A DNA stretch of 64,000 nucleotides. Source: DASTPP01 sp035762175 (GTDB lineage: Bacteria; Myxococcota_A; Polyangia; Polyangiales; Polyangiaceae). The position numbers and the translations under genes were made by a program. A model generated the notes under the pieces. That model ran no database searches, was not told where the DNA came from, and was given only the letters and a program-made list of their open reading frames with translations. Position 1 is the first letter of the stretch, and the number at the start of each line of letters is the position of its first letter. The stretch spans positions 22,581 through 86,580 of the forward strand of contig DASTPP010000031.1 of assembly GCA_035762175.1 (NCBI GenBank). The letters run 5' to 3'. Below, in pieces: positions 33,901 to 44,800 of this stretch.

Positions 33901-35869
33901 GGCTCGGGTGGCTCGGCGGCGACTTGCTCTGCGTCAGCGGCAGGGCCTGAATCATCGGCAGCGTGCGGTGGCGCCGCCACAAGAGCGGTAGGCGCTGGCC
34001 GAAGGCGTCGGCCGAGAGCAGCTTCGCCGCGACCATCTGCTGAAACAGCGCCGCGTCGACGCCGACGCTGAGCGACCACGCCCCGAGGGCCGCCGAGGGG
34101 TCGCTGCGCTGGCCGGTGCGCAGGCCGAACGAGAGCTGCGGGACGGCGACCGTGGCCAGCGGTGGGATGACGTCGACCGAGGGGTCGACGGTGCGCAGCG
34201 TCACGGGCACGAGCCCCGTCACCCAGTCGTCGAGCGAGGGCAGCGCGTCTTCGACCGTGGGCTTCGCGCGGGCCAGCCACAAGAGCCCCGAGAGCGCGAC
34301 CTCGGGCCCCGAGAGCTTCAGCGCGATCTGCGCGAGCTCGGGGGCGGCAGCGCCCTGCTGCCGCAGCGTCCAGGTGCCGCCGACGGCGTCCGCGTCGAGC
34401 AGCGTCATCGCCCACGCATGCTCGGACGGGAACTCGTCGAGCGCGCCGCGCTTGTCGTTGCCGTAGGCCGCCGCCCCGGCCAAGAGCGCGGTGGTCGGCG
34501 AGGGCTCGCGCGCGAGCCGGGCGTCGACGTACATGCGCGTCGTCAGGTTCGGCACCGGCAGCTGCGCCCAGCCGTCTTCGAGGGGCGAAAACCCCCAGAG
34601 CACCGGCGGCTGCAGGGGGGCCGCCTCGTCGCCCGGCGCCCACTCGGGGGTCGCGAGATCTTGCGACTCGCGCAAGAGGCGCGGGGTCTCGACCGGGTCG
34701 TAGGCCGTCACGACGCCCGAGAGCGTGAACTGCTCCTTCCAGGCGCCCGCCTGAACGGACGCCGCGTAATTGAGCTCGCCGGGCACCGTGCCCGCGTCGG
34801 GCCGCGTCGCCGCGATCGTGATGGTGATCGTGGCCGGGTCGGTCACGACGGTGGGCTCGGTGCGCGCGATGGTCACGCTACCGAGCACGGTGCGGGCGAG
34901 CGTCGTCGCCCGGTGCGTCTGGTCGAAGGGTGCCTGGTCAGAGAGTACGAGGTTCAGCTCTTCGCGCTCGAGGTGCAGCGGCAACGACGCGGGCGCCGCC
35001 TTCCAGGGTTGGATGAACCAGTGCATGCGCGGCAGATCGCGCGGGTTGGCGACCTCGAGCGTGACCCAGCGCGGGCAGAAGGGGTCCGCGATCTCGAGCG
35101 CGGGGTTGCCTGGGTCGATGCTGGTGGCGAGGCGCCCCCAGGCCGCGACGATGGCCTCGCGCTCGGCGGGCGTCAGGCGCTCGGCTTCGACCGTGAGGCG
35201 GTAGGTCGGCACCTTGCCGCCGAGGTTCGGGTTGGGGTCGGGCAAGACGCGGGCGAGCTGCAGGGGCGCCGTGACCCGGTCCTTCTCCCAGGGCAGGCGC
35301 GCGCGGCCGAAGATCGTCACGCCCGTCGCGTGCACCGAGACGCGCCCCGGCAGCGCCGAAGCGCCCGGGCGGTCGGCCGCCGGGGTCGCCTCGACCAGGT
35401 CGAGCGCCGTGTACAACGCCGGCCGGGACGCCGTCTCGCCCTGCAGCACGTCGAGCGCGATATGGCCCGAAAGGCAGGTGACCGTCCCGAGGCGGGCCGG
35501 GTCCTCGCCCTTCCATTGGTTGGGGTCGGCTTCGACGAGCAAGAGCGCGATCTGACCCGACAGAATCAGGTTCTTTGCGTCGGCGGCCGAGATGGTCTCG
35601 GCCGGCGGCGCTTCGCCGGTCTTTCGCTTGAAGGTGTAAACCGGGCTCGTGGCCGCGGTCGGGGCGATCGTGACGGTGCGCACCCAGCAGAGCACCAAGA
35701 GGGTGCCCGGCAAGAGCGCCTTGCTCGTCGTGAAATTGCGCGTCCCGAGATCGACGAAGAGCTCGCGCAGGTCGAAGGCGCGGGTCGGCGTCGCGAAGCG
35801 CAAGAGGTCGGCGTCGGCCGTCCAGAAGGGGCCGTTGATCTTGAAGGCGGGCAGGGCGGGCAGGGCCAT
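27731..35869 (-). CDS. Giant protein of unknown function (second gene of the giant pair)
   Basis: An unbroken frame of 2,712 codons from the ATG at 35869, with AAGGAGAG 9 bases upstream. There is no signal peptide, membrane helix or named domain I recognise. Most of it is beta-rich with many Trp and Pro; the last 450 real residues look like Ig-like modules (for example VTLSTDRAEYDPSSQLAIRY, then HEAELSVDLVDATG). Landmarks near residues 1380-1720 include GYTGESQGSAWDEQYLLNG, RRWVAVQEVHFVSP and YLPNGTQL. Sense-like sequence stops near 28100; the last roughly 120 codons are antisense to the DUF2490 gene and look spurious. A one-base shift there would end the protein at a TAG (28056-28054), about 2,605 residues. 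It lies 14 bp after the 4,654-codon gene. Confidence 0.8.
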   Translation of the reverse strand: MALPALPAFKINGPFWTADADLLRFATPTRAFDLRELFVDLGTRNFTTSKALLPGTLLVLCWVRTVTIAPTAATSPVYTFKRKTGEAPPAETISAADAKNLILSGQIALLLVEADPNQWKGEDPARLGTVTCLSGHIALDVLQGETASRPALYTALDLVEATPAADRPGASALPGRVSVHATGVTIFGRARLPWEKDRVTAPLQLARVLPDPNPNLGGKVPTYRLTVEAERLTPAEREAIVAAWGRLATSIDPGNPALEIADPFCPRWVTLEVANPRDLPRMHWFIQPWKAAPASLPLHLEREELNLVLSDQAPFDQTHRATTLARTVLGSVTIARTEPTVVTDPATITITIAATRPDAGTVPGELNYAASVQAGAWKEQFTLSGVVTAYDPVETPRLLRESQDLATPEWAPGDEAAPLQPPVLWGFSPLEDGWAQLPVPNLTTRMYVDARLAREPSPTTALLAGAAAYGNDKRGALDEFPSEHAWAMTLLDADAVGGTWTLRQQGAAAPELAQIALKLSGPEVALSGLLWLARAKPTVEDALPSLDDWVTGLVPVTLRTVDPSVDVIPPLATVAVPQLSFGLRTGQRSDPSAALGAWSLSVGVDAALFQQMVAAKLLSADAFGQRLPLLWRRHRTLPMIQALPLTQSKSPPSHPSPSRQLVPFELPVGLHSATGLWVPSGWAFGRAAGDGAAAWPVAQGTVLPSHEWISLADLPLAALSLPGLVLDPRAAGRTGLAPDGATQLPQQYRHDLPYVDEAHALAQLPKVTRNPREVSPVPAAPRPEPPKPLTRELLAGHFRRLSERASLAALDAVAATSSAAGGSRVDALVEPLSWPVTAALTTGAYPGALTLTDVGGGSLSLEREAALKGVTGTFEQDVSGALRLKTAPTPGGYEIVAGSMAARRSDGSMRDQRGLLRGATGATARVLRTPVRLVDEAESFELTSLLEAVPLGLGPAGGAAEWRLWFRDLPASGGAFLRDRTRSPLAQDVNDPEASSRRYNHLNGWEWRLEPDAPGRYSLFGLEFFPLTLERVTLVGDDVRSVELVGRLQLPVEGASEIEALANAVRLTFEWDATAARLALSAVAPAGGPGEWPLALSAGASGDAPRIVWPQIALSPGRDALHLDGAQLAFQSFGADWRVPLARLAFAAGAGPIMHRYTASASPTEPLVPRQVELTIAPSGSGHAVTLLLGVRLGRGVATMPSGPRPVPLTWTKDAPLQDPRLDGVRSAFTGDVRFQLLGEKAGEVTWLAGYLFDDITLGTAPPSEAPEAATFLAGETSLEFRWETYALGPGSSALQLLPGMHVAAGAAPGFATCAFRTFTAANDVPTLRLTNSFVEAVVRCRWGAFLQGPPGEPAGALGRVCGSSAGDLVFGYTGESQGSAWDEQYLLNGFLEVKSLVSWPLAMAVDAADVRLTLPAARPAASLDHLRHTVRILFDQHAIPPGALETAEGDLVFRLAPQKAWHFLAAVEHQLVNVQPGPGFASPATQNDRRWVAVQEVHFVSPASVKAGLLAIKNDALKLQAPAGGTALVGDASYGLVGAGLRALLAEGTTPALDALPAGTMLVETSAVHWLKELPANASAPTALQYLPNGTQLAALSGPDDYAPTDPRDPAWLLLQMPFVGRLQDQARDALAPPPGAPTPPLLQVDPVLDLHRRKATAAPLPPLLLAFTAWAESAPVTVTFSAFDGAAGRQFARLDPRALEESWFYAQNKGYEPTPEGIRSVLASAPDTVARLGRPTVLAHLYRGSRGFYPPQWNPNGEPVVADGTSDQLAWRPNHLFVLQAVASASPSAAPPYGWLAVGLQLVTGLLRRSAGATFASRRHVAATQIPMHVAGTLVPSGLAVSPFLSLEFRPAPAATELRFVIAELLALNAGTGRLRPVASQSWEISEATAGREREFAATWARETHRRLSPESPIAVLRYRELRQAAPGAPASAAVLVTSYGFGLVPGVQPPRTLAKRVFRLRSPVSQLRFRDGRFGGAEAPRAVRPFELAPPQTNGVQPLHLGARPAAATAEAAWPWGFAGLRTSVQYTEAKEGVTGRAEAADAEGFTLWWQSIQHAVHYRSGLGPDPAAGLPPDFRGGAIRNLLPVLPDPPLPALDPAEVFQTAAAPGARRQPVLPGSVRTTLVGARAGAFLSLRPQLTRQSGLGASPGGPPRGKALSSGSVPAQHRAPRPVPLPPNNAASRDAALQPWASWFEPGVGLLARSAPADEAFFAAFDAEPAHRLQIKIVTPDRGQIDAEWDGTITADVALDGPESSIDEWALSVAIHHGGRTVRYLVEPPDGQGPEHYTLRPHPDDVQALRDLLTNLAPGEPVTLAARVSRAAGADGFSQKLAFPLRAADPGAQRLPLEPFFVLFGDPEYDRLLASPSKNATGPVKVLENDKPVLRSVTLSTDRAEYDPSSQLAIRYDWDDGRDHEAELSVDLVDATGLARPLTLLGEKLIRVRAHTLRTFTVLELLDGGEPAQFVGGETLLLKLTIAATQGVVEATSVVVAVNVSAEPVTPVPQAAYALLRAQKVGSQPQVECVRFAFSPPATRVELVCPDDLRTGVVRRRAVFLWTDTARAGITEGFAVQKIALTGSTHFPQPEVLERAAGPSARRRRLRGLGACALGRHGGARRARREREGGPARALQSASRSTSGSILGVKTRPSESTWLSSQARFSRGDSPASASKRAMYPTSRRSVSAALSETPATLRHSLKPSPERSKCASLET

Positions 35870-35883
35870 GGTCGTGCTCTCCT

Positions 35884-38800
35884 TCAGAGGGCCTTCGGCA
35901 AAATGGGGTGGAGCGTGCTCGGCGGCGCGGCGCCGCGCCGAGAGCGCACGCGCAGCTCGCGGCCGCGCATGCCGCTCGACTGCGCCGCCTGGTAGAGCCG
36001 AGCGACCGCGCGCCGGTCGGTAGCGCGCGCGAACAGCGACTGAATCACGGGGACCTCGCTACGTGCCATCAGGCCGTGGAAGCGGAGCAACGCGCGGCCG
36101 AGGAGGAGCTTGTCGGCGAGGCCCCCGAGCGCGTCGGGCGCCGGGCGCGCGGCGACCGCGAAGGGCGCCTCGATCGTCTGCGCGTCGATCTGGCTCAAAA
36201 TCTGCTGAACGCCTGCGACGAAGGGCTCGTCGCCCGCGAGCGCGGCGAGGCCGGCGCGCCACTGGGGGTCGTGCAGCCGCCCCCGCCACGTGAGCGCCGT
36301 CGGCGCGATGTCGAGCTGCCCGTCGAGCCACTCGGGCAGGTCGGCTTGGCGGGGCCTTCGCGGCCAGGGCGCCATGGGCACCGACCGATCGGCGTCGATC
36401 TGTTGCACGAGCGTCACGAGCGCGTCGATCAGCGCGTCGTCGGCGACGAGCGCGACGAGCGCAGACCGCTCCGCGTCGTTGGGCGCCGGCGACGTCCACG
36501 TCAGCGTGCCTTCGCCGATGAGCAACCTCGCTCGCAAAGGAGCCGGCAGCTCGCCCTGAGCGGGGCGCGGGACGAACGCCGCGAGCGGCGCCGTGTTGAC
36601 CTCGCCCGCGTCGAGGGCCGCCAGCAGGGCCTCGACGGCCGCGCGGAAGTCCCGATCGGCCGGGAGCGCGAGCAGCGCCTCACGCTGCGCGGCGGTCGGC
36701 GCGGGCAACGCCCAGGTGAGCTCGGTGGCGCCCAGCTGGAGCTGCGCCAACGACTCTGGCAAGTCATCTTGCGTCGGTCGCTCGACGACCGGGCCGAGCG
36801 GCACGGCGCGCTCGGCGTCGATCGCCGCCACGAGCTGCGCACGCGCGGCGAGGAAGCCCTCGTCGCCTTCGAGCGCCCCCAGGGCAGCCCGCTCGTCGTC
36901 GGCCGGCGCCGGGCCCAGCCATCGGAGCTCGGTCTCGGCGATCTCGAGCCGCTCGGCGATCTCGGGCGGCAGCTCTTCCGGAATCGGTCGGGGCGGCGGC
37001 AGCGCGACCGTGAACGTCGCCTCGTCCGCGGCCGACAGGAGCGCCGCGACCGCGCTCGAGAGCGCCTGCACCCGCGGCCAAGCCGTGAGCGCGCCGGCGT
37101 CCGCGTCGTCGAGATTGCCCGCCCACCGGAGCGCGGTATACGCGTGCCCCCCGGCGTCGAGCATCAGCGTCAGCCGGGGCTTCAGCGCGGCCGGCACGTG
37201 CTCGGGCCCCAGCGGGGCGCCGATCGAGATCACGCCCTCGCCCCCGCCCACCGCCGAGGCGAGCCGCCCGAGCGCCGTTTTGAATTCGTCGTCGCCGGGC
37301 AGCGCCAGCAACTCTGTCTTCTCGACCTCCGACATCGGGCCCTCCCAGACGAGGCGCAGCTCGGCGGGCTCGGGCGAGTCGACGACGTCGGCCAGCTCGG
37401 CCGGAATCGCCGGCGCCTGCGAGACGGCGGTCTGCGAATACCACCCGTCGTGAATCGAGCGAATCGCGGGCGCGTCGGCCTCGTCGAGGGCCACGACCAG
37501 CCGATCGCGGTCGGCGTGGGTCAGGACGCCGACGAACGAGAGCAGCTTGCCGTCGAAGGCGATCTTGGCGCGCGTCGACGCCTCGACGCCCGCGAGCTCG
37601 TCGCCCGTGTAGGCGCGCGAGAGCTGCTGCTGCGTGATCTGCTGGACGGCGACGGCGAGCGAGTACGTGCCCCCGCCCTCGGGCGCGTCGAGCGCGCCCA
37701 CGTCGACCAGGAACCGCTTACCGAACTGGCGGCGGGCGAAGGCGCCGGTTTGCTCGTCGAAGTAAATCTCGGCCTGGACCTCGACGTTGCCGCTGAAGAG
37801 CTCGACGATCTGGTAGACGACGCCGAGGTCGGGCGCCCAGCCCGGCGCGCGGCGCGTGCCGTCGGGGGCCTCGCCGGGCCAGCGCGCCTGGGCGTCAGCG
37901 GGCAGTGAATCCCACAGTTGTCGCAACGTCAGGTGCACCGCGCGCCCCCGCACGTCGATCGGGCCGCCGCCCCCGCCGAAGGGCGGCGGCGGGGCCCACG
38001 CGACGATCGCGCTTTCCATCTCCGAGATTGGGTCGGGCGTGCGGTACTCGAAGTCGCGCTGCACGATCTCGTTCACGGGCGAGACCGTGCGCGCGGTCTG
38101 CGCGATGAGCAACAGCCGGTGCTCGTAGTAGAAAGGTAGACCCTCCCACTGCAGGGCGAGGGCGCCCTGTTGAAAGGGCCCGATGCGCGCGGGCAGATCG
38201 AGCGTGCGGGCGTCGACGTCGGCGAGCGGCGCGCCGAGATCGAGGTGCTCGGGCGCCGGGGGCAGCGCCGCGGGCGGCGGCGGGTACCGCTCGGGCACGG
38301 GCTCGAGCGTGATGTCGAGCTTTTCGAGCCAGCGCGGGTAGGCGAACTCGCGCAAGAGCGTGTACGCCACCTGGCGGAACGAGAGCTGGCGCGCCAGCGT
38401 CTGGTTGTGCGACGCGAGCGTCTGCTCGGGGTGCTCGGCCACGATGACCTCCCACGTTGCGCCGGGCACGGCGGGGCTGGCCTCGGTGCTGGGGGGGTCG
38501 AGGCGCATGGACGAGAGCACCAGGGGCTTGGCCACCGGGCGCGTGCGCTCGAGCACGACGTCGAGCCCGCCGCCCGTGGTCTCGGGCGTCGCCTCGTCGA
38601 GGCGCGGCGTGCCGGTGAAGAGCAGGGGCGACTGCCGCAGGCCCTGCCAGAGCAGATCGTAGCGGCCATAAGGGCGCAGGTAATAACGGTAGGCGTGCGC
38701 CCAGGGGTCTTCGAGCAGGTGGTCGTAGGTCAGGCGCCCGCCCTCGTCGGGGGCCGCGTGCGCCGGCGAGCCCGCGCGGGGGTACGCCGTCGCGACCCAG

Positions 38801-41800
38801 GGCCGCTCGGCCCAGGGCTGCTCGATGGGCTTCTTGTCGCCGGGGCCGTGGTCGAAGAAGCGCTGCAGCCAGGCGGCGCACTCGGCGACGATGGGCTCGA
38901 GCTCGTCTTTCGTCGCCGGGACGCGAATCTTCTGATCGTCGGGCACCGCCGGGTCGGTGCTCGAGAGCGATTCGGCATAGCGGCGGAATGCGGTCCAGGC
39001 AGCTTCGGCGGGCGGGCGGGGCCCTTCCGTCGTCGTGCTGGCGAACTCTGCCGCGAGCGCGCCCGTGCCGATCGTAAAGTATGCCGCCTGCTCGTCGGTC
39101 GCCTCGAAGGGCTCGACCGAGAGCGGCGTCGTCGAATCGTCTTTGCCCACCAGCGCTACGCTCAGCAATGGCAACATGGTGCTGCGCAAGAGCAGCGTCG
39201 TCCGCCCCCCGAGGGGGAGCAGGACGGAGCGCCGCACCGTGCTACCGCCCGGCCCCGCGCTGAGCTCGACCTGTCCGGTCGCCAAATCGCCCTGATCGAC
39301 CAGCGAGCACGACGTGTCCTTCGGCAACGTGATCGCGAGAACGACCCGCTCGCCGGGGCGACCCTCGAGGGCGACTCGGCCGTAGAAGCGAACCTGCTTG
39401 AACGCCGGGCGCAAGCTGAGTTGAATGAGCGCGAGGAGGCCGCCGGCCTTTGCTTCCTGGCCCTCCAGCTCGACGGCCCGCCCGGGCTGGAACAAGAGCT
39501 CGATATGCAGGTGCTTTGATGCCACCCCGTCGCCGGCCGAGAGCGCGGCGTCGACCGCCTCGAGCAGGGCCGAGCCCGTGACGATCTCGCCCGTGTCGAG
39601 CGTACGCAGCCGGAACGCCGCCGAGAGGCCGAAGCGCTGCAAGATGCCCCACCCGTAGGGGTCGGACGAAGGCGCGGTCGCCTTCAAGAAGGCCGCGAGA
39701 TCTTGCGCCTGCATCGCCGGCGTCGCCTGCAGCTCGACGTGGTAGGTCGCCGAGAGCGCGTCGACGATGGCGCGCAGGCTCGGGTGGTACGCCTCGTCGC
39801 GCACGCCGGCCTCGGTGGCCCCCGTGAGCCCCGGCCAGGCGGGCCACTCCAAGATCGACTCGCGCCACGAGTGCCAGGGCCCGACGGGGATCTCCGAGCC
39901 CTCGGCGCGCTCGGCGGGCTCGCGACGCCGCGAGACGGCGCTCGGGTACCAGGCCTCCCACTGCGAGGGCGCGAGGGTGTCGGCGGGCACGAGGGCGAGC
40001 TCGTCCGCCGGGATCATTTGCACGTCTTGCAGGACCCGCAGCGCCTCCGCGAGCCGCTCTTTGTTGCCAAACGTCTCGGTCGTGTGAGCATCGGCGTCGA
40101 GCTCGAGGAGCTGGTAGCCGGCGTTCAGATCGAGCGGGTACCCCGCGTTGCCGCTCGGCCCCTGGTTCCACCGAAAGCGGACGCAGCGCAGGCCCGCGGG
40201 GTGCGCCCCGTGGCGCAGGTTCGAGAGCGACGGGTCGAACACGAGCGGCGGCGTCGAGGTGCCCGAGGCGACGGGCATGGGCACGTGCACCGTGCCGACG
40301 GTCGCGAGCTCGTCTTCGGGCGGCAAGAGCGGGAAGCGCATCGGCTTCGGCAGCCACTCGAGCTCGGCGGGCCGGCGCTCTTCGCGCCGGTCGGAGGGCG
40401 TCCCCAGCGGGTCGAAGGGCGCGCCGGTGTTGGCCTCGACGCGCAAGAGCACCTTGAGGGGCGCAAGCGACGAGGGCACCTCGTTCAGCGAACGGGTCTG
40501 GAAGTAGACCCGCCAGGCCTCGGGCCGCCAGCGCGGGTCGCCCCCCTCGGGTAGCACGCCCGCGAGCTGCAGCTCGCCGATCGACACCTCGGCGACGCGC
40601 GCGTCGGCCGGCCCGCTCGGGAAGATTTGCACCTTGATGTCGGTCGGCAGCGGCCGCGCGTTCGTCGTCGGCAGCGACGTCTCGGCGGGCCGTTGCGTCG
40701 AGCCGTCGAGGCCGTAGCTGCCGATCGGCAGCGTCGTCTCGCGCCGGAAGACGAGCCAATAGGTGCCGATCGGTATGGAGGGCCCGCCCTGCGACGCGGG
40801 CGGCTCCGTCCAGCGGACGGTGAACGCTTGCGGAAGGACGAGCGGCGGGTCGGCCGTCGGCGGCAGCGCCGCGCCGGGGTCGAGCGTGGCCGCGCTGACC
40901 AGGTAATGGACCGTCGCTTCGCCGTCGACGGGCACCGCTGGCGGGTCGGTCGGGAAGCGCGTGGCGACGAGCGAGAGGGGCCGCCCCGCGTTGCCCGCGA
41001 AGTCGACCGGGGTAATCGAATAGAGGTAGCTCTTGCCCGCGACGGGCAGCGAGGCCAGGTCTTCGGCCGTCTCGTCGAAGTGGTCGACGAGCTGAAAGCG
41101 GCGCCGAAGCTGCTTCATCACGCCGCCCGCCTCGCGGTGCAGGGTGTCGGCGCCTTTTACGGTGTAGACTGCCTCGCGCTCGTTGCCCGCGAGCGGCCGG
41201 CGCCGCACGAGGTAGTGCACGAGGTGGTGGTCGGGGTCGCGCTGGGCGGGCGTCAGATCGCCGGCCGGCGGCTCGGGCCAGACGAGGTCCCAGGCGAGCG
41301 CGATGGTCGAGGCGTCCGAGAGTTGTTGCACGCGCTCGAAGCGCGGCGGGTTCGAGGCGAAGTCGGCCGAGCGAACGTTGAAGGTGCGAACCTGGGCGAG
41401 CTCGCCCGAGGGCGCGGGCGCCTCCGGCGAGAGCCGCTGCGAGAGCTTCGGCCGCTGCGCCTCGCCCACGGCGTCGTTCAGCCAGGCCGGCAGCTCGCCC
41501 GTCACGCGGAAGACGAGCCCCATCGCGAACGCGATCGACCCGGCCGGCGCCGGCGGCGGGGTCGTCTTGCCCCGGGCCGCCTTCGCGTAATCGCGCAGGT
41601 CGGACACCAGGTCGTGAATCACCAGCCCCCGCAGCTCGTGCGCCTGCTGCTCGCCCAGCACGGCGTCTTCTTCGGGGCCCTCGCCGCTCTCCGAATAAAC
41701 GGTGGTGTCTTCGCGGTAGGCGCGCTCGAGCAATTGCTCGTATTCGCTGTTCGGGTCGCGCTTGAAGTACGGCGACCCGCGAAATTGTTCCAGCGCCCCG

Positions 41801-44800
41801 CGCACCGCCGCTTCGAACGAGGCCTCGGTGGGGTTGTGCACGCGCTCGTCCTCGACGAGGTCGGCGCCGGGCAGCGTGGCCGGGTCTCGCACCGGCGTCA
41901 CGATCGGCTCGGCCTCGGGCTCGCCCGGAACGTCGGTCTCGGTGACGATGAAGGCGTTGCGCAGGTACTCGCGCAGGACGAACTCGCGCGGCGTCGGGTC
42001 TTCGTCGGCCGCCCCGCCCTGCGGGTCGAGCGCGTGCCGCTCGCCCTCGGCGATGGTGGTGCCCCAATCGACCGACCACGAGAACGTGCGCGCGCCGCCC
42101 GCGCCCGGCGCCCGGGCGACCCAAGCGCCCGTGTTTGCGCCTGCCAGGGGGACGTACTGCTCGAGCGTGTACGACCCGCCGCCCGGAATGGTCATCGTGA
42201 AGTCGGCCGCGACGTCGAGCCCGTCTCGGGGCGGTACCGGCAAGAAGCCCGGCTCGTCGCTGCCGTCGGGCCGCTCGCCCGCGGGCATGAGCACGAAATA
42301 GCTCGCCTCGCCGGTCGCGCCGCGAACGACGAAGACACTATACCCGGGGATCTGGAAGGCGGGCACTTCGGCCGCCCCGAGCTCCGCCGGGCGTGCCTCT
42401 GCCTTCGCCGAGGGCACCCCCGCAGCCCGGGGCGCTTCGAGCATGCTCAGCGCTTCGTCGAGCTTCGACGGCGCCTCGAGGGCGCTCAGCGCCTCGCCGG
42501 GCCTCGGGGGCGCCCCGAGCGCGCTCAGCGCCTCGCCGGGCCTGGAGAGCGCCTCGGGCGTGCTCATGGCCTCGCCCGGCCTCGGGGGGGCCGCGATCGT
42601 GTGCCGCGCCGGCCCAGCGAGTCTGCGCGCGGGCCGTGCCGCCGCGAGCGCGCCGCCGGTGCCCGTCGTGCCCGGAATGGCCTCGACCTCGGCCGCCTCG
42701 AGCCCGAGGTTGAGCACCCGCTTGGTGCGATCGAGGGCCTTGTTCACGGCGCCCTCGTTCAGGCCGAGCTTGACGCTGATCGCGAAGCGGCGGCCCATGA
42801 CGGCGACGGCGAGGTGGCCGCGGCCGCGCAGGCCGACGCCGCTCGGCGAGATGCCGACGACGCCGAACTCGATGCTCGCGGTGAACTCGAGCATGAAGCT
42901 GAAGCGCCAGGTCTTGGTGATCTTGACGCGCCAGATCTTGATCTTGAGCCAGAACTCGACCGAGAAGCGAATCATCACCTCGAGGCCGATGCCGCCGTAC
43001 ATCGCCGAGCTGTTCAGCGGGTCGCGAAAGCTGAGCAGCCCGATGAAGCGGCCGCCGTAGGCGACGCGCACCTCGGCGCGCACGCGCACGCCGACGACGC
43101 CGAGCGAGACCTCGGCCTTGACGTCGAGGCTGGCGCGGGCGAGGTAGCTGACGCCGGTGACGAGCTCGTCGCGCGACACGCGGAAGATGAACCCCCCGCG
43201 AAACTCGGCCTGCAGCGGGCCGAGCTTGTCGCTCCAGCGAAGTTGGTTGGGCCAGCCGAGCTCGGTGTGCAGAAGCCCCGGCTCGATGAGCAAGGTGGCC
43301 GAGAACTGGCTGTTGGCGAGCGCACGCTCGACGAGCTTCGGCATCTGCGGGTGGGGGCCGAACTGCCCGCCCGGGTTCGAGGCGACGTGCGCCAGAAAGC
43401 GCTTCTTGCGCGGCGAGAGCAGCACGAAGCCCGAGACGACGGGCTTCTCGCGCATGCCCTTGTAGTCGGTGACGTAGTCGTGATAGTTCGCGAAAAGCCA
43501 GCCTCGCGCCGTCATCAAGAAGGTGAGATCGCTGCGCAGCGCGACCACCGCGTCGAGCAAGAAGAGGCAGGCCAGGTTCTTCTCGGCCCCCTCGTCATAC
43601 TTGAGCGGCGAGGTCGAGGCCGAGGTCTGCGACAGCATCGCGCGGAAGGCTACCGTCCAGCGCGGGTCTTGCCCCGGGTCTTCGAGATCGACCGACCAGC
43701 GGTCGCGCTTCGACAGGTCGCCCTGCGTGCGCGAGAGTGTTCTCAGCTCTTTGAGCAACTTGCCGACGTCGTTCGCCTGGTCGGCCACCTTGATCGACGC
43801 CAGCGTGTAGCGGTAGCCGAACCCGAGGCCGACCTCGCGCAAAAAGATCGGAATGACGGGTATCTGAAAGCTGACCTTGCGCACCTCGGCGTAGACGAAC
43901 CACGCCCGCACCCAGGGCGAGGTCTCGTCGCGCCGGACGCGCAAGAACGCGAACGCCGCCACGAAGGTCGGCAGCCCCTCGATCGCGAGCGAGCCTTCGC
44001 CCGTGAACCCCTTCTCGAGCGCCCCGTCGACGAAGTCGACGACCCCGTTCAGCCGGAAGGCCGAGCCGAAGTTGAGGTTGACTGGCAGGTTCGCGAAGTG
44101 AATGCGCGGTACGATGCTGCCCTTCTTCGGCAGCCCGATGTAGAGCTTGTGCAGGTCCGAGCGCGAGTCGGCCGCGTCGCCCGCGCCTTGCGCGAACTTG
44201 AGCTGCCCGGCGATGAGCATCGCCGGGTCGCCGTCGAAGACCTCGGCCTGGGGCACGAAGCCGACGCCTCGTAGCTCCATCTCGAAGGCGCCGAGAAAGT
44301 TGAACGGCTTCGGCTTGGGCAGCTCGACGAAGAAGCGCACATGCTTCGCGAGCACTCGGACGTCGCCGGCGAGCGGGCACTCGACGAGGTCGATCTGAAT
44401 CTTGCCGAGCAGCGCGAGTGCGCCGTCGAGGTCGCCCGGCAGCGGCACGAACTGCGCGCTGCCCGTGACCGTGAAATAAAGGTGAAACTTGCCCTCGTTC
44501 ACGAACTTGAGCCCGAGCGCTTGCACCGAGAACTGAAAGCGCGTGCCCGAGGGGCCGATCAGCTTCAGGCCATTGAGCTGCGCCCCGCCCGACACCAGCG
44601 TGAGCTTGCCGTCGCGCTGCGCGAACTGCAGCGCAATGTCGGCCGTCGCGTCGCCGACGAGCGCCGGCGGCAGCGGCCCCGACCCCTTGAGCGTAAAGTC
44701 GATGATCTTGTTCTCGACGATGACGAGCCGCGAATCGGCGAAGCGAAACTCGGTGTCGATGCCGTTCAGCTTCGAAGGCCGGTCGATGACCTCGGCCGTG

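Noticed and set aside
40627..44274. 1,215-codon plus-strand frame inside the giant gene
   Set aside because: Val/Arg/Glu-biased shadow of the minus-strand giant gene; no motifs.
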